Origin: an uncultured Acidobacteriota bacterium
GTDB taxonomy: Bacteria; Acidobacteriota; Vicinamibacteria; Vicinamibacterales; CAVVIG01
Reading direction: 5' to 3'
Assembly: GCA_902825985.1 (NCBI GenBank)
Contig: CADEDC010000002.1
Location: 87,226 to 151,225 of the forward strand
Length of the DNA: 64,000 nt
Shown: positions 41,894-51,237 of the stretch, one piece after another
How the letters are laid out: every line of letters begins with the position of its first letter
Numbering within the stretch: the first letter of the stretch is position 1
Translations under genes and position numbers: made by a program
The notes under the pieces: model-generated
The model's database searches: none
Seen by the model: the letters and a program-made list of their open reading frames with translations, nothing else
What the model was told of the DNA's origin: nothing

Positions 41894-42269
41894 GCCCCCT
41901 CCTGCGTTCACGGCCCACCGGTGAGGACTGCAACCGTGACGCCACCGCAGGTAGTCGAGCCGCGTCGCTTCCCGATGGGCCTGCGCAAGTCCGGCGGCGG
42001 GGAGCGCCACGGCCGAAGCACTCCGGTTGCAGGAACGCCGGGAAAAAAAGAAACGGCCGGCCTTTCGGCCGGCCGCTCCCACGCATCTGGGAGTGTCTAT
42101 TGACGACTCCCGGTGGTGTCTGCCATGCATGCACCTCCCGGCCGCGACCGTATGGTTGTGCCCGCCCCGAGGCGAGCGTGGTCGCTTGAAGCCTTTTCTG
42201 ATCGCCGCGCTCGACGCGAATGCGACGGTGAACTCAGACTACCACACCCGGCAAGAGCCGGGCCTCGGC
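41894..42269. other. Intergenic region of 376 bp with terminator and a nine-codon frame
   Basis: No normal-sized gene. On the minus strand it holds a hairpin just after the M50 protease stop (cccggc-aaga-gccggg near 42247-42262), then GGGAGG followed by an ATG and nine codons ending in TAG (42097-42126), then two adjacent hairpins (42076-42093 and 42054-42075) and a T-run. The frame is too short to be called a gene with confidence; it could be a leader peptide or chance. Confidence 0.5.
42043..42075 (-). terminator. Intrinsic terminator after the M50 protease transcript
   Basis: Perfect nine-base stem (cggccggcc at 42054-42062 and ggccggccg at 42067-42075) with a four-base loop, followed on the minus strand by a T-rich tract (complement of aaaaaaagaaa at 42043-42053). 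This is a classical rho-independent terminator reading leftwards. Confidence 0.85.
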
Positions 42270-42980
42270 TCACCCATAGTGGCGGCCCCAGTGCAGGATG
42301 TTGATCGCCGTCACGAAGATGGGGTTGAAGATGACATCGAAGATGCGCCACGCGACCAGCATCCCCACGAAGGCGAACGTCTGACCGTTCTGCAGCAGGA
42401 ACCGCTGGTAGGCGGCGGCGGCGCTGTCGTGGAGGAACACCGGGATCGCCGCGCTGCCGTCGAGCGGCGGGAACGGGATGAGGTTGAAGAACGCGAGCAG
42501 CAGATTCATCGAGAAGAGGACGGACAGGAAGAAGGCGACGCCGCTCCAGACACTTCCCTCGTCCACCGCGACGACGTGATCGAAGCCGACCGACGACGGC
42601 GCGGCGAACGCCCCCACCAGCATCGCCAGCTTCATCGCCACGCCGGCCAGCACCACGAGCGTCAGATTCGCGGCCGGCCCCGCCAGCGCCATCCAGCCGG
42701 CGCGCCTGGGATGCCGCATCGCCCAGTAGGGATCGAACGGGGCACTCGCGAACCCCATCGGCCATCCCGACAGCAGAACGGTGAGCAGTGGCAGGACGAC
42801 CATGCCGAACGGCTCACGAGCGATGTGGGGACGCGGATCCAGCGAGACCTGGCCACCGTGATACGCCGTCAGATCGCCGCCAAGCTTGGCCGCCCAGGCG
42901 TGCCCGGCCTCATGCAGCGTTGTCGAGAACAGGAAGACGACGTAGTACACGAACGCCGACGCAAGGTCGAAGTCTGGCAT
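42270..42980 (-). CDS. Site-2 protease family (M50) membrane metalloprotease
   Basis: 236 residues. Zinc motif HEAGH at 23-27 in the first membrane segment and the second motif NLIPFPPLDG (third ligand Asp) in a later one. About six hydrophobic segments. The size and the compact fold match the rhomboid-like-sized M50B proteins of the FtsH/RIP-independent group with no PDZ or CBS domain. Substrate unknown. Divergent from the peptidase gene at 43033. Confidence 0.9.
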   Translation of the reverse strand: MPDFDLASAFVYYVVFLFSTTLHEAGHAWAAKLGGDLTAYHGGQVSLDPRPHIAREPFGMVVLPLLTVLLSGWPMGFASAPFDPYWAMRHPRRAGWMALAGPAANLTLVVLAGVAMKLAMLVGAFAAPSSVGFDHVVAVDEGSVWSGVAFFLSVLFSMNLLLAFFNLIPFPPLDGSAAIPVFLHDSAAAAYQRFLLQNGQTFAFVGMLVAWRIFDVIFNPIFVTAINILHWGRHYG

Positions 42981-43032
42981 GGCTCTCGGCCATTGTAGAA
43001 TGGGACCTCGCGCTCACGCCGGGAGTTCTTGC

Positions 43033-43560
43033 ATGCACGTGGTGTCCCGCCGCCGCTTTCTTGCCTCGCTTGCCGCCGCACTTACCGCGCCGCCGCTCCT
43101 GGCGGCGGAACCGACGGTGCCCCGCACGCTGCGCTTCGCACACACGCACACGGGTGAGCGGCTGGTCATCGACTATTTTCGCGACGGCATCTACGACCCG
43201 CAGGCGATGACTACGGTGAATCACTTCCTGCGCGACTTCCGCACCAACCAGGTGCACGATATCGACGGCCGACTGCTCGATCTCCTGCACCGGCTCGCCG
43301 GTCTCACCGACACCGGCCGTCCGTTCGAGGTCATTTCCGCCTTCCGCTCGCCGCAGACGAACGCCCGGTTGCGCCGGCAGGGCGAGGGGGTCGCCGCCGG
43401 CAGTCTGCACATGGTGGGACAGGCCATCGACATCCGGCTCGCTGACGTGCCGCTGACGCGGCTGCGGGCTGCCGCCCTGGCGATGCACGGCGGCGGCGTC
43501 GGCTTCTACCCGGCGTCGAACTTCGTGCACGTCGACGTCGGTCGCGTCCGGTTCTGGTAG
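43033..43560 (+). CDS. DUF882/MepK-like murein endopeptidase with Tat-type signal
   Basis: 175 residues from ATG 43033, with GGGAG seven bases upstream. The N-terminus SRRRFLASLAAALTAPPLLA is a Tat-like leader. The M15-type zinc site is visible: HxxxxxxD at 126-133 (HMVGQAIDIR) and HVD at 166-168. E. coli MepK (YcbK) of this family cuts 3-3 cross-links made by L,D-transpeptidases. The next gene, convergent, is a YcbB-like L,D-transpeptidase, which supports that role. Confidence 0.88.
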   Translation: MHVVSRRRFLASLAAALTAPPLLAAEPTVPRTLRFAHTHTGERLVIDYFRDGIYDPQAMTTVNHFLRDFRTNQVHDIDGRLLDLLHRLAGLTDTGRPFEVISAFRSPQTNARLRRQGEGVAAGSLHMVGQAIDIRLADVPLTRLRAAALAMHGGGVGFYPASNFVHVDVGRVRFW

Positions 43561-43595
43561 TCGGGCGCGCTGCGGCGCGACGGCGGGCGTGACCC

Positions 43596-45188
43596 TCATT
43601 CGAGCATCGGGCTCGCCCGGAGTGCGCGATCGAGCCGTGTGTCGTGCCCATAGATGTCGTCGGCGAAATGCAGCGTGCCGTCGGGCCACACTGCCGCCGT
43701 CGTGTAGAACAGCAGCACCTGGATTGGCGTGTCGAGCCGGACAGGTTGCGGCCGGCCCGCCGCCATCGCGGCGGCGATTCGCTCGCGCGGCCATCCCGTC
43801 TCCTGCGACAGGACCCAGACCGCGAGCCCGACCGGATCCTGGACCCGGACGCATCCATGGCTGAAATCCCGCCGGCTGCGGTCGAAGAGCGCGGGTGCTG
43901 GCGTGCCGTGCATGTAGACCTGCTCGTCGTTCGGAAACACGAACTTGACCAGCCCCAGCGCGTTGCCGGTGCCGGGGCGCTGCCGCAGCCGCAGCTGTCC
44001 GCGCCGCAACCGCTCGAGATTCGCGGGCGACGCCTCGACAACCGGGTCGTCGTCGCGCTCGCCGGCCACCAGTTCCATGTTCTGGCGCTGCAGGTAGCCG
44101 GCATCGCGCTGCACGAGCGGCAGCACCTCGGCTCGCAGGATCGAGCGCGGAACGTTCCAGTACGGCCGGAAGATCACCTCGCGCATCTCTTTCGCCATCA
44201 CCGGCGTTGCGGTGCTCAACGCCTTGCCCACGATGACGCGGGTCGAGAACGACGGCGCCGCATCGACGCCGGGCCGCCAGCCCCAGAGGTGGAACATCGG
44301 GATGTTGAGCACGAGAACGCGCGGGCGATTCAGGTGTGGCAGCCAGCGCAGGCGCTCCAGCGCGAGTTCGATCTGCCGGGTGCGCCACGACACCGGGACG
44401 TTCAGCGCCGCAATGGTGGCATTCCCCAGGACACCATCGGCCTCCAGGCCATGCCGCTCCTGGAAACGGCGGATGGCGTCGGCCACGGTCGCATCGTAGA
44501 CCGTCCCGGCCCGAGAGGTGTCGCGGTCGGCCGTCCCCGGGCTCCCTTCTTCGATGAGGTCGCCGAGGCGGGCGAGCCGGCGCGCGAGGGGGGTGACGTC
44601 GGCGTAGAACTCGCCGGGATGCACCGACCGCTCGACCGGCGGCAACAGCACGGCGTCGTCTCGCAGTCCACGATAGCGGCGCAACTCCCGACGCAGCGCC
44701 CCGTACTGCGGCGGCGACGGCCGATAGGCCTCCACCAGTGTGGACACCCGGTTCGCCGCCGCCGCCTCGCGGACGAGCGCCGCGAAGTCATGGCCGTCGT
44801 CCGGCACCTCGAGGCGCAGACCGATGTCGCGCGGATCGAGGCGTCCCCGATGCAGGTCGCGGAGGTACGCGGCGACCGCGAGCGTGAGCCCGGCATCCAG
44901 CGCGGCCGCACCACCGTGAGCGCCGTGTGCCGCCGCCGTGGCGTCGGCCAGAAGGGTCAGCGCATCGGCGGCGTAGTCCTCGGGCCGCAGCCCCTCCTCG
45001 GCGCTGGAGCGCAACAACTGCAGCGCCTCGAGGGCCGCCGCGCTCGGCTGCCCCGCGACCGTCCAGAGCCGGTGCTCGACGACCGGTGGCGGCTGGTTCG
45101 CGAACGGCGGATACTGGTCGACGCAGGCGACGGCACACAGGGCACCACCGGCGACCACGCACCATGAGGAGAGCTGTCCAACTCGCAT
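43596..45188 (-). CDS. YcbB-like L,D-transpeptidase, probable lipoprotein
   Basis: 530 residues from ATG 45186-45188 (MRVGQLSSWCVV). The leader ends in a lipobox-like LCAVAC, giving a lipidated Cys. A peptidoglycan-binding-like helix bundle follows (AIRRFQERHGLEADGVLGNATIAALN). The catalytic YkuD domain holds the active site SHGCVRV at 443-449 with Cys446, preceded by HGT at the conserved position. The YcbB-specific RPYWNVPRSI segment is present. It makes 3-3 cross-links in peptidoglycan; the MepK-like hydrolase gene ends 35 bases away, tail to tail. Confidence 0.92.
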   Translation of the reverse strand: MRVGQLSSWCVVAGGALCAVACVDQYPPFANQPPPVVEHRLWTVAGQPSAAALEALQLLRSSAEEGLRPEDYAADALTLLADATAAAHGAHGGAAALDAGLTLAVAAYLRDLHRGRLDPRDIGLRLEVPDDGHDFAALVREAAAANRVSTLVEAYRPSPPQYGALRRELRRYRGLRDDAVLLPPVERSVHPGEFYADVTPLARRLARLGDLIEEGSPGTADRDTSRAGTVYDATVADAIRRFQERHGLEADGVLGNATIAALNVPVSWRTRQIELALERLRWLPHLNRPRVLVLNIPMFHLWGWRPGVDAAPSFSTRVIVGKALSTATPVMAKEMREVIFRPYWNVPRSILRAEVLPLVQRDAGYLQRQNMELVAGERDDDPVVEASPANLERLRRGQLRLRQRPGTGNALGLVKFVFPNDEQVYMHGTPAPALFDRSRRDFSHGCVRVQDPVGLAVWVLSQETGWPRERIAAAMAAGRPQPVRLDTPIQVLLFYTTAAVWPDGTLHFADDIYGHDTRLDRALRASPMLE

Positions 45189-45827
45189 TGCGCGCGCGCC
45201 GGTCCGGCACGTCCTCCGCGTGGGCATGTTGCAAGAGACGGCCCGCCGCCGATCGCCACGATCGGCAGCGCCGACGGCATCCCGGCCGCCTGGTGCCGTG
45301 AACGAGCCGGGATCTCGTCAGCGTTGACGGTGGTGCGGCACGAGCGGGCCGGGCCGCGGTCAGCCGATCCGGCGGCCCGCGCGGCGAAGACGCCGGTCGG
45401 GCACTGGCGGCGGCGGGCACGGCGCTTGCCGATCCCAGGCTGCATCTGGTCTGGCCGCCGGCAAGCCGCCGGCGGCGCGGGAGGAGCCACCATGCCGCAC
45501 CCACCGGTGAAACAGGCCGCCGCCACCTGCCACCAGGCGACGCCGACCATCTTCATGCCGACGCCGATGTGGCTTCGAGCCGAGGAGGCGCCGTGGACCT
45601 GCGTTCGCACGGCACCGCCCCGCCTGCTCCATTCGACCGATGCCTGCGAGACCTGTCCGAAGTGGCAGCCACATCGCGCCGGAGGCAACAGACAGCGGAG
45701 CGCCTGACCGTGAGGGGCCGCTGAACCGGTTGTGTCGGTGCGCCCGATGCCGGCGTGGATGCGGCGGCGTCACTCCTGATAGGATGCGCAGGGCATTCGT
45801 ACCCTAACCCATTCAGGAGGCGCAGAC
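45189..45827. other. Intergenic region of 639 bp without a firm gene
   Basis: Between the divergent transpeptidase and NTF2-like genes. Frames on both strands are Arg/Pro-rich shadows without family features. The only frame with a plausible ribosome site is the 43-codon one at 45593-45724, listed separately. No repeats, RNA genes or strong hairpins are seen; part of the stretch nearest 45827 must carry the promoter of the NTF2-like gene. Confidence 0.5.
45593..45724 (+). CDS. Possible small protein, 43 residues
   Basis: GTG start preceded by GAGGAGG at close distance. The product would be a basic helical peptide (LRDLSEVAATSRRRQQTAERL). No family is recognised and the codon pattern is no better than chance for this GC content. 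It is listed only because the ribosome site is good and the gap is otherwise empty. Confidence 0.25.
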   Translation: MDLRSHGTAPPAPFDRCLRDLSEVAATSRRRQQTAERLTVRGR

Positions 45828-46307
45828 ATGATTCGGACCGTGCTGGCTCTGCTCGTCGCCGTCGTCCTCGGCGGCTCGTCGTCGGCGTTCGCGCAAGGCG
45901 GACAATTGACGCCCCAGGATCTCGTCGAGATCCAGCAGCTTTACGCGAAGTACAACTGGGCCCTAGACGCCGGCGACTCCCAGGCCTACGCAGCGACCTT
46001 CACGCCGGATGGCGTCTTCAATACGACGAACGTCGGCAAGGACGGCCTGGCGAAATTCGCCGATACGTTCCACGCCGGTCTCGGCTCGCACGTGAAGCAC
46101 TGGAATACGAACCTGCTGGTGACGCCGACCGCGACCGGGGCCGCCGGTCAGGTGTACCTCATCCTCGTCGACTTCGCGACCAAGCCGGCGTCGATCGTGA
46201 CCTCCGCCGCGTATACCGACGAACTGGTGAAGACCGCGCAGGGCTGGCGCTTCCAGAAGCGGCAGACGAAGGGCGACGTCGCACCGGCGCCGGCGACGAA
46301 ACCATAG
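45828..46307 (+). CDS. Secreted NTF2-like (SnoaL-type) protein
   Basis: 159 residues with AGGAGG seven bases before the ATG. A signal peptide (about 1-22, ending SAFAQG) precedes an NTF2-like cone fold: DLVEIQQLYAKYNWALDAGDSQAYAATFTPDGVFNT is the family opening, and a final strand WRFQKRQTK closes it. The family includes enzymes and binding proteins, so the ligand is unknown. Stand-alone gene. Confidence 0.85.
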   Translation: MIRTVLALLVAVVLGGSSSAFAQGGQLTPQDLVEIQQLYAKYNWALDAGDSQAYAATFTPDGVFNTTNVGKDGLAKFADTFHAGLGSHVKHWNTNLLVTPTATGAAGQVYLILVDFATKPASIVTSAAYTDELVKTAQGWRFQKRQTKGDVAPAPATKP

Positions 46308-46543
46308 ACGGGCCGGGCAGCCGGCAGCGGCCGCCTGGCCTGCCGTGTCATCCGTCGATCCGCCCTCGGCGACTCCGACCCGGCTGCCGCCGGTCGGAGT
46401 CGCTCCGGTCAGGCACGCACCCTCCGCCATCGTTTCTGCATCCGCATCAAGGCCCGGCACAAGCGAGGCTGGGTGAACCGGTCGGGCGAGTTGCGGACCA
46501 CGGCGGCCGCGGCCGACCCCCACGTGGCTTCCGGCTGGCGTAC

Positions 46544-46572
46544 AAAAAGAAAGGCCTGCATGATGCAGGCCT
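46544..46572 (-). terminator. Intrinsic terminator of tRNA-Pro
   Basis: Nine-base perfect stem (aggcctgca at 46552-46560 and tgcaggcct at 46564-46572) with a three-base loop, followed on the minus strand by TTCTTTTT. It begins 15 bases after the tRNA 3' end. Confidence 0.88.
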
Positions 46573-46587
46573 CGGACGCAATGTGAA

Positions 46588-46664
<77 letters not shown>

Positions 46665-46727
46665 ACAGGCGAATCGCGCTGGGCCGTTGCGCCGCGCCCC
46701 GGGGAGGCCGCGCGCCCAAGCAACGAC

Positions 46728-47483
46728 TCATCTTACCCCAGCTTCGTTCCAAAGCGGAAACGATTCCACCGCCGCGAGCGCACCGTGCGCCGTCAGGTCG
46801 GGCTGCAGCGGTGTGATCGACACGTAGCCAGCGCGCACCGCCTCGTAGTCCGAACGGTCGTGCGGATGCCAGCTGTCCTGCCCTTCCTCGATCCAGAAGT
46901 ACGGCCGCCCCTTCGGATCGTGCCGTTCGGCCACCGACGTGATGTGGTTGCGCGACGCCTGCACCGTGACCTTGAAGCCCTTCGGCTGGCCCTTGGGAAC
47001 GTTCACGTTGAGGAACGTCCGCGACGGCAGCGGCCGCTGCACCATCGCACCAGCCACCGTCACCGCGGCCTGCGCGGCGAAGCTGAAGTCGTAGACGCCG
47101 CGCGTCATGCGGAGCGACACGGCCAGGCTCGGCACGCCGAGCAGTGCCGCCTCGAGGGCGCCGGCGACGGTGCCGGAGTACGTCACATCGTCACCGAGGT
47201 TGTAGCCCTTGTTGATGCCCGACAGCACGAGGTCCGGCAGGCGCTTGAACACCTGCGTGACGGCGATGTTGACGCAGTCGGTGGGCGTGCCGTCCACCGC
47301 GTAGACGCCGGTCGCGATCGGTTCGAGCCGCAACGGACGCTTGAGCGTCAGCGCATGGCCGATGGCGCTGGCTTCGTCGACCGGCGCCACGATCACCACG
47401 TCGCCCAGTGTCTTCGCGGCATCGGCGAGCGCCGTCAGGCCCTCGGAGCGATACCCGTCGTCGTTGGTGACCAGTATGAGCAT
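46728..47483 (-). CDS. surE: 5'/3'-nucleotidase SurE
   Basis: 251 residues. The N-terminal metal site NDDGY (Asp8-Asp9), the GTPTDCVNIA segment and SGINKGYNLGDDVTYSGTVAGA loop are diagnostic of SurE. It removes phosphate from nucleoside monophosphates and is a stationary-phase survival protein in other bacteria. It is usually cytoplasmic, and no signal peptide is seen here. The gene stands between tRNA-Pro and an unknown secreted protein. Confidence 0.96.
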   Translation of the reverse strand: MLILVTNDDGYRSEGLTALADAAKTLGDVVIVAPVDEASAIGHALTLKRPLRLEPIATGVYAVDGTPTDCVNIAVTQVFKRLPDLVLSGINKGYNLGDDVTYSGTVAGALEAALLGVPSLAVSLRMTRGVYDFSFAAQAAVTVAGAMVQRPLPSRTFLNVNVPKGQPKGFKVTVQASRNHITSVAERHDPKGRPYFWIEEGQDSWHPHDRSDYEAVRAGYVSITPLQPDLTAHGALAAVESFPLWNEAGVR

Positions 47484-47533
47484 GAACCAACGATTATAGC
47501 CGCGATGCGGTCGGCCATCGACGGCCGCGCCTC

Positions 47534-48307
47534 CTACCGCCGCGTGTACGGTGCGAGCGGTCCACCCGGCACGGCTTCGACGTAGATCGTCCTCGCATCA
47601 CCCCGCACTTCGCGATAGACGACGGCGCCGCGCGACTCGCCGGCACGGGCGAAGCGGTCGGCGTTCGGCACGACCGCCCGCCCCGACGAATAGTGGCGCG
47701 CGCCGTCGAACACGAGATAGGCGCCGGCATTCGTCGTCTCACGCCGGGGCACGTCGCGAATCACGCCTTGCGGCACGACGGACTCGCCGCGGCCGGGCAC
47801 CGCGGTCAGGGCCGGCGGGGTGACGACTTCGACCGGCCGCGGCCAGTCCCACTGCGCGCGGCCGCTCGCCAGACGAGCCGAATACGGCTCCCGGTCCTCT
47901 GCCATGGCGGGACCGGAGAAGCGCGGCTGGACGGCAAACGACGGCAGGCGCGAGCCGGTCGTGCCGGCCCGCCACCCGTCGCGCTTCCGTTCGTAGGGGC
48001 GCATCTGCTTGCCGCCCACCGGAACGTAGACGATCTCGAACGGCAGCAGCGTCGCGTTCTCGTAGAGCGGCACGCCGTCGTGCGTGCCGGTCCGCTGCAT
48101 CACGCGGGGATCGAAGAATTCCGTCGGGCCCGTCGGGTAGTAGAACTCGCCCTTGTAGAAGATCGCCTCGCCGGTGATCTGCCACTGCTCGCGCGCCGCG
48201 GTGACGGTCGGCGCCGGTGTGGGTTCGAGATGCAGGTACGACTGCGCGCGGCTCGGATGCGGTGTCAACAGCGCGAGGAGCGTGAGCCCGAGGATGTGCG
48301 AACGCAT
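47534..48307 (-). CDS. Secreted protein of unknown function
   Basis: 257 residues from ATG 48305-48307 with GGAGG six bases before it; a longer frame upstream has no ribosome site. Signal peptide about 1-21 (ILGLTLLALLTPHPSRAQ). The mature part is beta-rich with many Tyr and Arg (WQITGEAIFYKGEFYYPTGP, LLPFEIVYVPVGGKQMRPYERKRDGW) and no Cys. I do not recognise a family. It may be in one transcript with surE, 50 bases downstream. Confidence 0.75.
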   Translation of the reverse strand: MRSHILGLTLLALLTPHPSRAQSYLHLEPTPAPTVTAAREQWQITGEAIFYKGEFYYPTGPTEFFDPRVMQRTGTHDGVPLYENATLLPFEIVYVPVGGKQMRPYERKRDGWRAGTTGSRLPSFAVQPRFSGPAMAEDREPYSARLASGRAQWDWPRPVEVVTPPALTAVPGRGESVVPQGVIRDVPRRETTNAGAYLVFDGARHYSSGRAVVPNADRFARAGESRGAVVYREVRGDARTIYVEAVPGGPLAPYTRR

Positions 48308-48581
48308 GTGCGGCCTCCGTGGAAGGCTCGACTGGGGAGCCCAAACACCGCGACTGTATCGCCGCGATTGCAGCCTCCACAAGACCCGATTGTGTAATCA
48401 CGAATGGTCGCCGCAGCACATGAGACAAGTCGCCATGCCGCGCGACAACGACGGCGCCACCATGGACAAGGTCGCACTTCAGCAGAGATAAGACGGCCTG
48501 CCGGCCAGAACCCGGCGCGCCCTACGGCCGAGGTCGGCCGCCGCCGTACAATGCGGCGAGGCGCGGACGAGGGCGCCGGTC

Positions 48582-49688
48582 ATGTCGACGTCGTCAATGG
48601 CGGAGCTGCTGGCGCGCGAAACCCGCGACGGCGAACTCTACGAGACGCTGGCCGACGGACGACTCCGCTGTCTGGCGTGCGGGCACCGTTGTCCGCTTCC
48701 CGATGGGGCGGCAGGCGTCTGCAAGGTCCGCTTCAACGAACACGGCCGGCTGCGCGTACCCCACGGCTATGTCGGCGGCGTGCACTGCGATCCGATCGAG
48801 AAGAAGCCGTTCTTCCACGCCTATCCCGGATCACTGGCCTACAGCTTCGGCATGCTCGGTTGCGATCTCCATTGCGGCTACTGCCAGAACTGGGTCACGT
48901 CGCAGGTCCTTCGCGATCCGCAGGCGGTCGCCGGCTTCCGCCGGGCCGCGCCGGAGGCGATCGTCGAGGACGCGCTGCAGCATGGCGCCCGCGTCATCGT
49001 CAGCACGTACAACGAGCCGCTGATCACGAGCGAATGGGCGGTCGACATCTTCAGGGCGGCGAAGGCCGCCGGGCTGGTGACCGGCTTCGTCTCGAATGGC
49101 AACGGCACGCCGCAGGCGCTCGAGTTCCTCCGTCCGTGGGTCGACCTCTACAAGGTCGATCTCAAGAGCTTCGACGATCGCCGCTACCGTCAGCTGGGCG
49201 GCCGGCTGCAGCCGATTCTCGACACCATCCAGCAGCTCTTCGCGGCCGGTTTCTGGCTCGAAGTCGTGACGCTGCTCGTCCCCGGGTTCAATGACGGCGC
49301 CGACGAACTGGCGCAGCTCACGGGCTTTCTTGCCGGCGTGTCGCCCGACGTCCCGTGGCACGTCACCGCCTTTCACGGCGACTACAAGCTGACCACCCCC
49401 CGCGACACGACGCCCGAGATGCTGCTACGGGCCGCCGCGATCGGCCGGGCCGCCGGCCTCCGCCACGTCTACGCCGGCAACCTGCCGGGACGGGTCGGCG
49501 ACCTCGAGCACACCCGGTGCGGCATCTGCGACGCAACCCTCGTCGAACGCCACGGCTACCTGGTCACTGCCTACCACGTCACCGACGACGGGTGCTGCCC
49601 GGCGTGCCGATCGGTCGTCCCGGGACGCTGGGCGGCGCCGGCCGCCAAACCGGCTCGACGTCGGCCGGTGCGCCTTCCGATGTCATAA
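48582..49688 (+). CDS. amrS: AmmeMemoRadiSam-type radical SAM enzyme (AmrS)
   Basis: 368 residues; an ATG five codons on is an alternative start. Zinc-type Cys set near the N-terminus ([20 protein letters not shown]), radical SAM cluster motif C94-x3-C98-x2-C101 ([12 protein letters not shown]), and C-terminal Cys pairs ([25 protein letters not shown]) are all characteristic of AmrS. The family works with Memo and AMMECR1 proteins in an unresolved modification system. Those two genes are not in this window. The stop overlaps the moaA start (TAATG). Confidence 0.9.
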   Translation: MSTSSMAELLARETRDGELYETLADGRLRCLACGHRCPLPDGAAGVCKVRFNEHGRLRVPHGYVGGVHCDPIEKKPFFHAYPGSLAYSFGMLGCDLHCGYCQNWVTSQVLRDPQAVAGFRRAAPEAIVEDALQHGARVIVSTYNEPLITSEWAVDIFRAAKAAGLVTGFVSNGNGTPQALEFLRPWVDLYKVDLKSFDDRRYRQLGGRLQPILDTIQQLFAAGFWLEVVTLLVPGFNDGADELAQLTGFLAGVSPDVPWHVTAFHGDYKLTTPRDTTPEMLLRAAAIGRAAGLRHVYAGNLPGRVGDLEHTRCGICDATLVERHGYLVTAYHVTDDGCCPACRSVVPGRWAAPAAKPARRRPVRLPMS

Positions 49689-50716
49689 TGCCAGGCATGT
49701 CCTTGCTGGACGCCTGTGGACGGCCGCTCCGCAACCTGCGCCTCTCGGTGACAGACCGCTGCAACCTGCGTTGCGAGTACTGCATGCCGGAGGAGAACTA
49801 CGTCTGGCTGCCGCGCGAGGATCTCCTGCACTTCGAGGAAATCAGCCTGCTGGTCGATGTCTTCATCGGCCTGGGGGTCGACAAGCTGCGGATCACCGGC
49901 GGCGAACCGCTGCTGCGTCGCGACCTGCCGACGCTCGTCAAGATGGTCGCCGACAAGCCGGGCCTCGCCGATCTGGCGATGACCACCAACGGCATCCTGC
50001 TGGCGGACTCCGTCGACGCGCTGAAGGCGGCCGGCATCCGACGCGTCACCGTGAGCCTGGACACGCTGCGCCCGGAGCGCTTCGTCGCTCTCGCGCGCTT
50101 CAACGAACTCGAACGCGTGCGGAAGGGGATCGCGGCGGCAAGCCGGGCATTCGGCGAATTGAAGATCGACACGGTGGTGATTCGGGGCGTCAACGACGAC
50201 GAACTGGTCGATCTGATCGACTACGGGCGGAGCGTCAACGCCGAGGTCCGGTTCATCGAATACATGGACGTGGGTGGCGCCACCCACTGGTCGCCTGAAC
50301 GGGTGTTGTCGCGCCAGGAGATGGTGGCGCGGCTGGCGGCCCACTACGGCGGCGTCGAGGCGGTGCCGGCGACCAGTTCGGCCCCCGCCGACCGCTACCG
50401 GCTGGCCGATGGCACCGTCTTCGGCATCATCTCGTCGACGACCGAACCGTTCTGCCGCGATTGCGATCGCAGTCGCCTGACGGCCGATGGCATGTGGTAC
50501 TTGTGCCTGTACGCGGTTCGCGGCACCGACTTGCGGGCGGCCCTGCGTGATGGTGCCTCGCGGACGGAACTCGAACGCATCGTCACCGACGCGTGGCAGG
50601 CGCGAACCGACCGCGGCGCGGAGATCCGCCTGGCGTTGGGCGATCGGCGCGCCTTCGTGCCGCTGCGATCGCTGCGCCAGGATCCGCATCTGGAGATGCA
50701 CACGCGCGGCGGGTAA
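49688..50716 (+). CDS. moaA: GTP 3',8-cyclase MoaA
   Basis: 342 residues from the ATG that shares its A with the amrS stop; a second ATG three codons on (49697) is also possible. N-terminal radical SAM cluster C25-x3-C29-x2-C32 ([13 protein letters not shown]), [20 protein letters not shown], the C-terminal second cluster ([20 protein letters not shown]) and the terminal Gly-Gly needed for activity are all present. It starts molybdenum cofactor synthesis from GTP. No other moa gene lies here. Confidence 0.96.
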   Translation: MPGMSLLDACGRPLRNLRLSVTDRCNLRCEYCMPEENYVWLPREDLLHFEEISLLVDVFIGLGVDKLRITGGEPLLRRDLPTLVKMVADKPGLADLAMTTNGILLADSVDALKAAGIRRVTVSLDTLRPERFVALARFNELERVRKGIAAASRAFGELKIDTVVIRGVNDDELVDLIDYGRSVNAEVRFIEYMDVGGATHWSPERVLSRQEMVARLAAHYGGVEAVPATSSAPADRYRLADGTVFGIISSTTEPFCRDCDRSRLTADGMWYLCLYAVRGTDLRAALRDGASRTELERIVTDAWQARTDRGAEIRLALGDRRAFVPLRSLRQDPHLEMHTRGG

Positions 50717-50756
50717 CGGCGCCCGGCGCGGCTCGCGCGCCGGCACCGCCGGCGTG

Positions 50757-51200
50757 CTAGTTCGTCGTGACCGCTGGCGCCGCCTGGCCGCAGAATTTGT
50801 CGAAGGCCGCCGCGAGCTCCGTGGCGATCTGCTCGGCCGTCCGGTTCTCGATATTGTGGCGCTCGAGCATGTAGACCAGCTTGCCGTCGCGCAGCAATGC
50901 CACCGCGGGTGACGATGGCCGCACCCCGGTGAAGTACTCGCGCGCACGATTCGTCGCCTCGACGTCGGCGCCGGCGAACACCGTCGCGACCCGATCCGGC
51001 TTGGTCGCATGCTGCAGCGCCATGGCGATGCCCGGACGCGCCCTGCCGGCCGCACAGCCGCAGACCGAGTTGACGACGATCATCAACGTGCCGCTGGTGG
51101 AGGTGACGGCGTCATCCACCTGCTCGGCCGTCCGCAGTTCGTCGACACCGAATCGCGTGAGTTCGGCGCGCATCGGCGCCACGAAAAATTCAGGGTACAT
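50757..51200 (-). CDS. Bacilliredoxin BrxA/BrxB (YphP/YqiW) family
   Basis: 147 residues from ATG 51198-51200 (MYPEFFVAPMRAELTRFG). The CGC active site at 47-49 (VNSVCGCAAGRARPG) and thioredoxin-like fold (VATVFAGADVEATNRAREYFTG, SSPAVALLRDGKLVYMLERHNIENR) define the family, which removes bacillithiol from proteins. Length equals the usual 140-150. The presence suggests that bacillithiol or a related thiol is used, which is compatible with Acidobacteriota. Confidence 0.93.
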   Translation of the reverse strand: MYPEFFVAPMRAELTRFGVDELRTAEQVDDAVTSTSGTLMIVVNSVCGCAAGRARPGIAMALQHATKPDRVATVFAGADVEATNRAREYFTGVRPSSPAVALLRDGKLVYMLERHNIENRTAEQIATELAAAFDKFCGQAAPAVTTN

Positions 51201-51237
51201 GCGGGCTATTGTACACGGCTGCCGGACGGACGGGGCG

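Noticed and set aside
45360-45773. Minus-strand frames in the gap 45189-45827, one with a hydrophobic stretch and several Cys
   Set aside because: No ribosome site, no family pattern and strong Arg/Pro bias; not enough for a gene call.
46308-46543. Possible small minus-strand gene after tRNA-Pro
   Set aside because: The frame begins inside the tRNA terminator hairpin and has an Arg-rich tail; no support.
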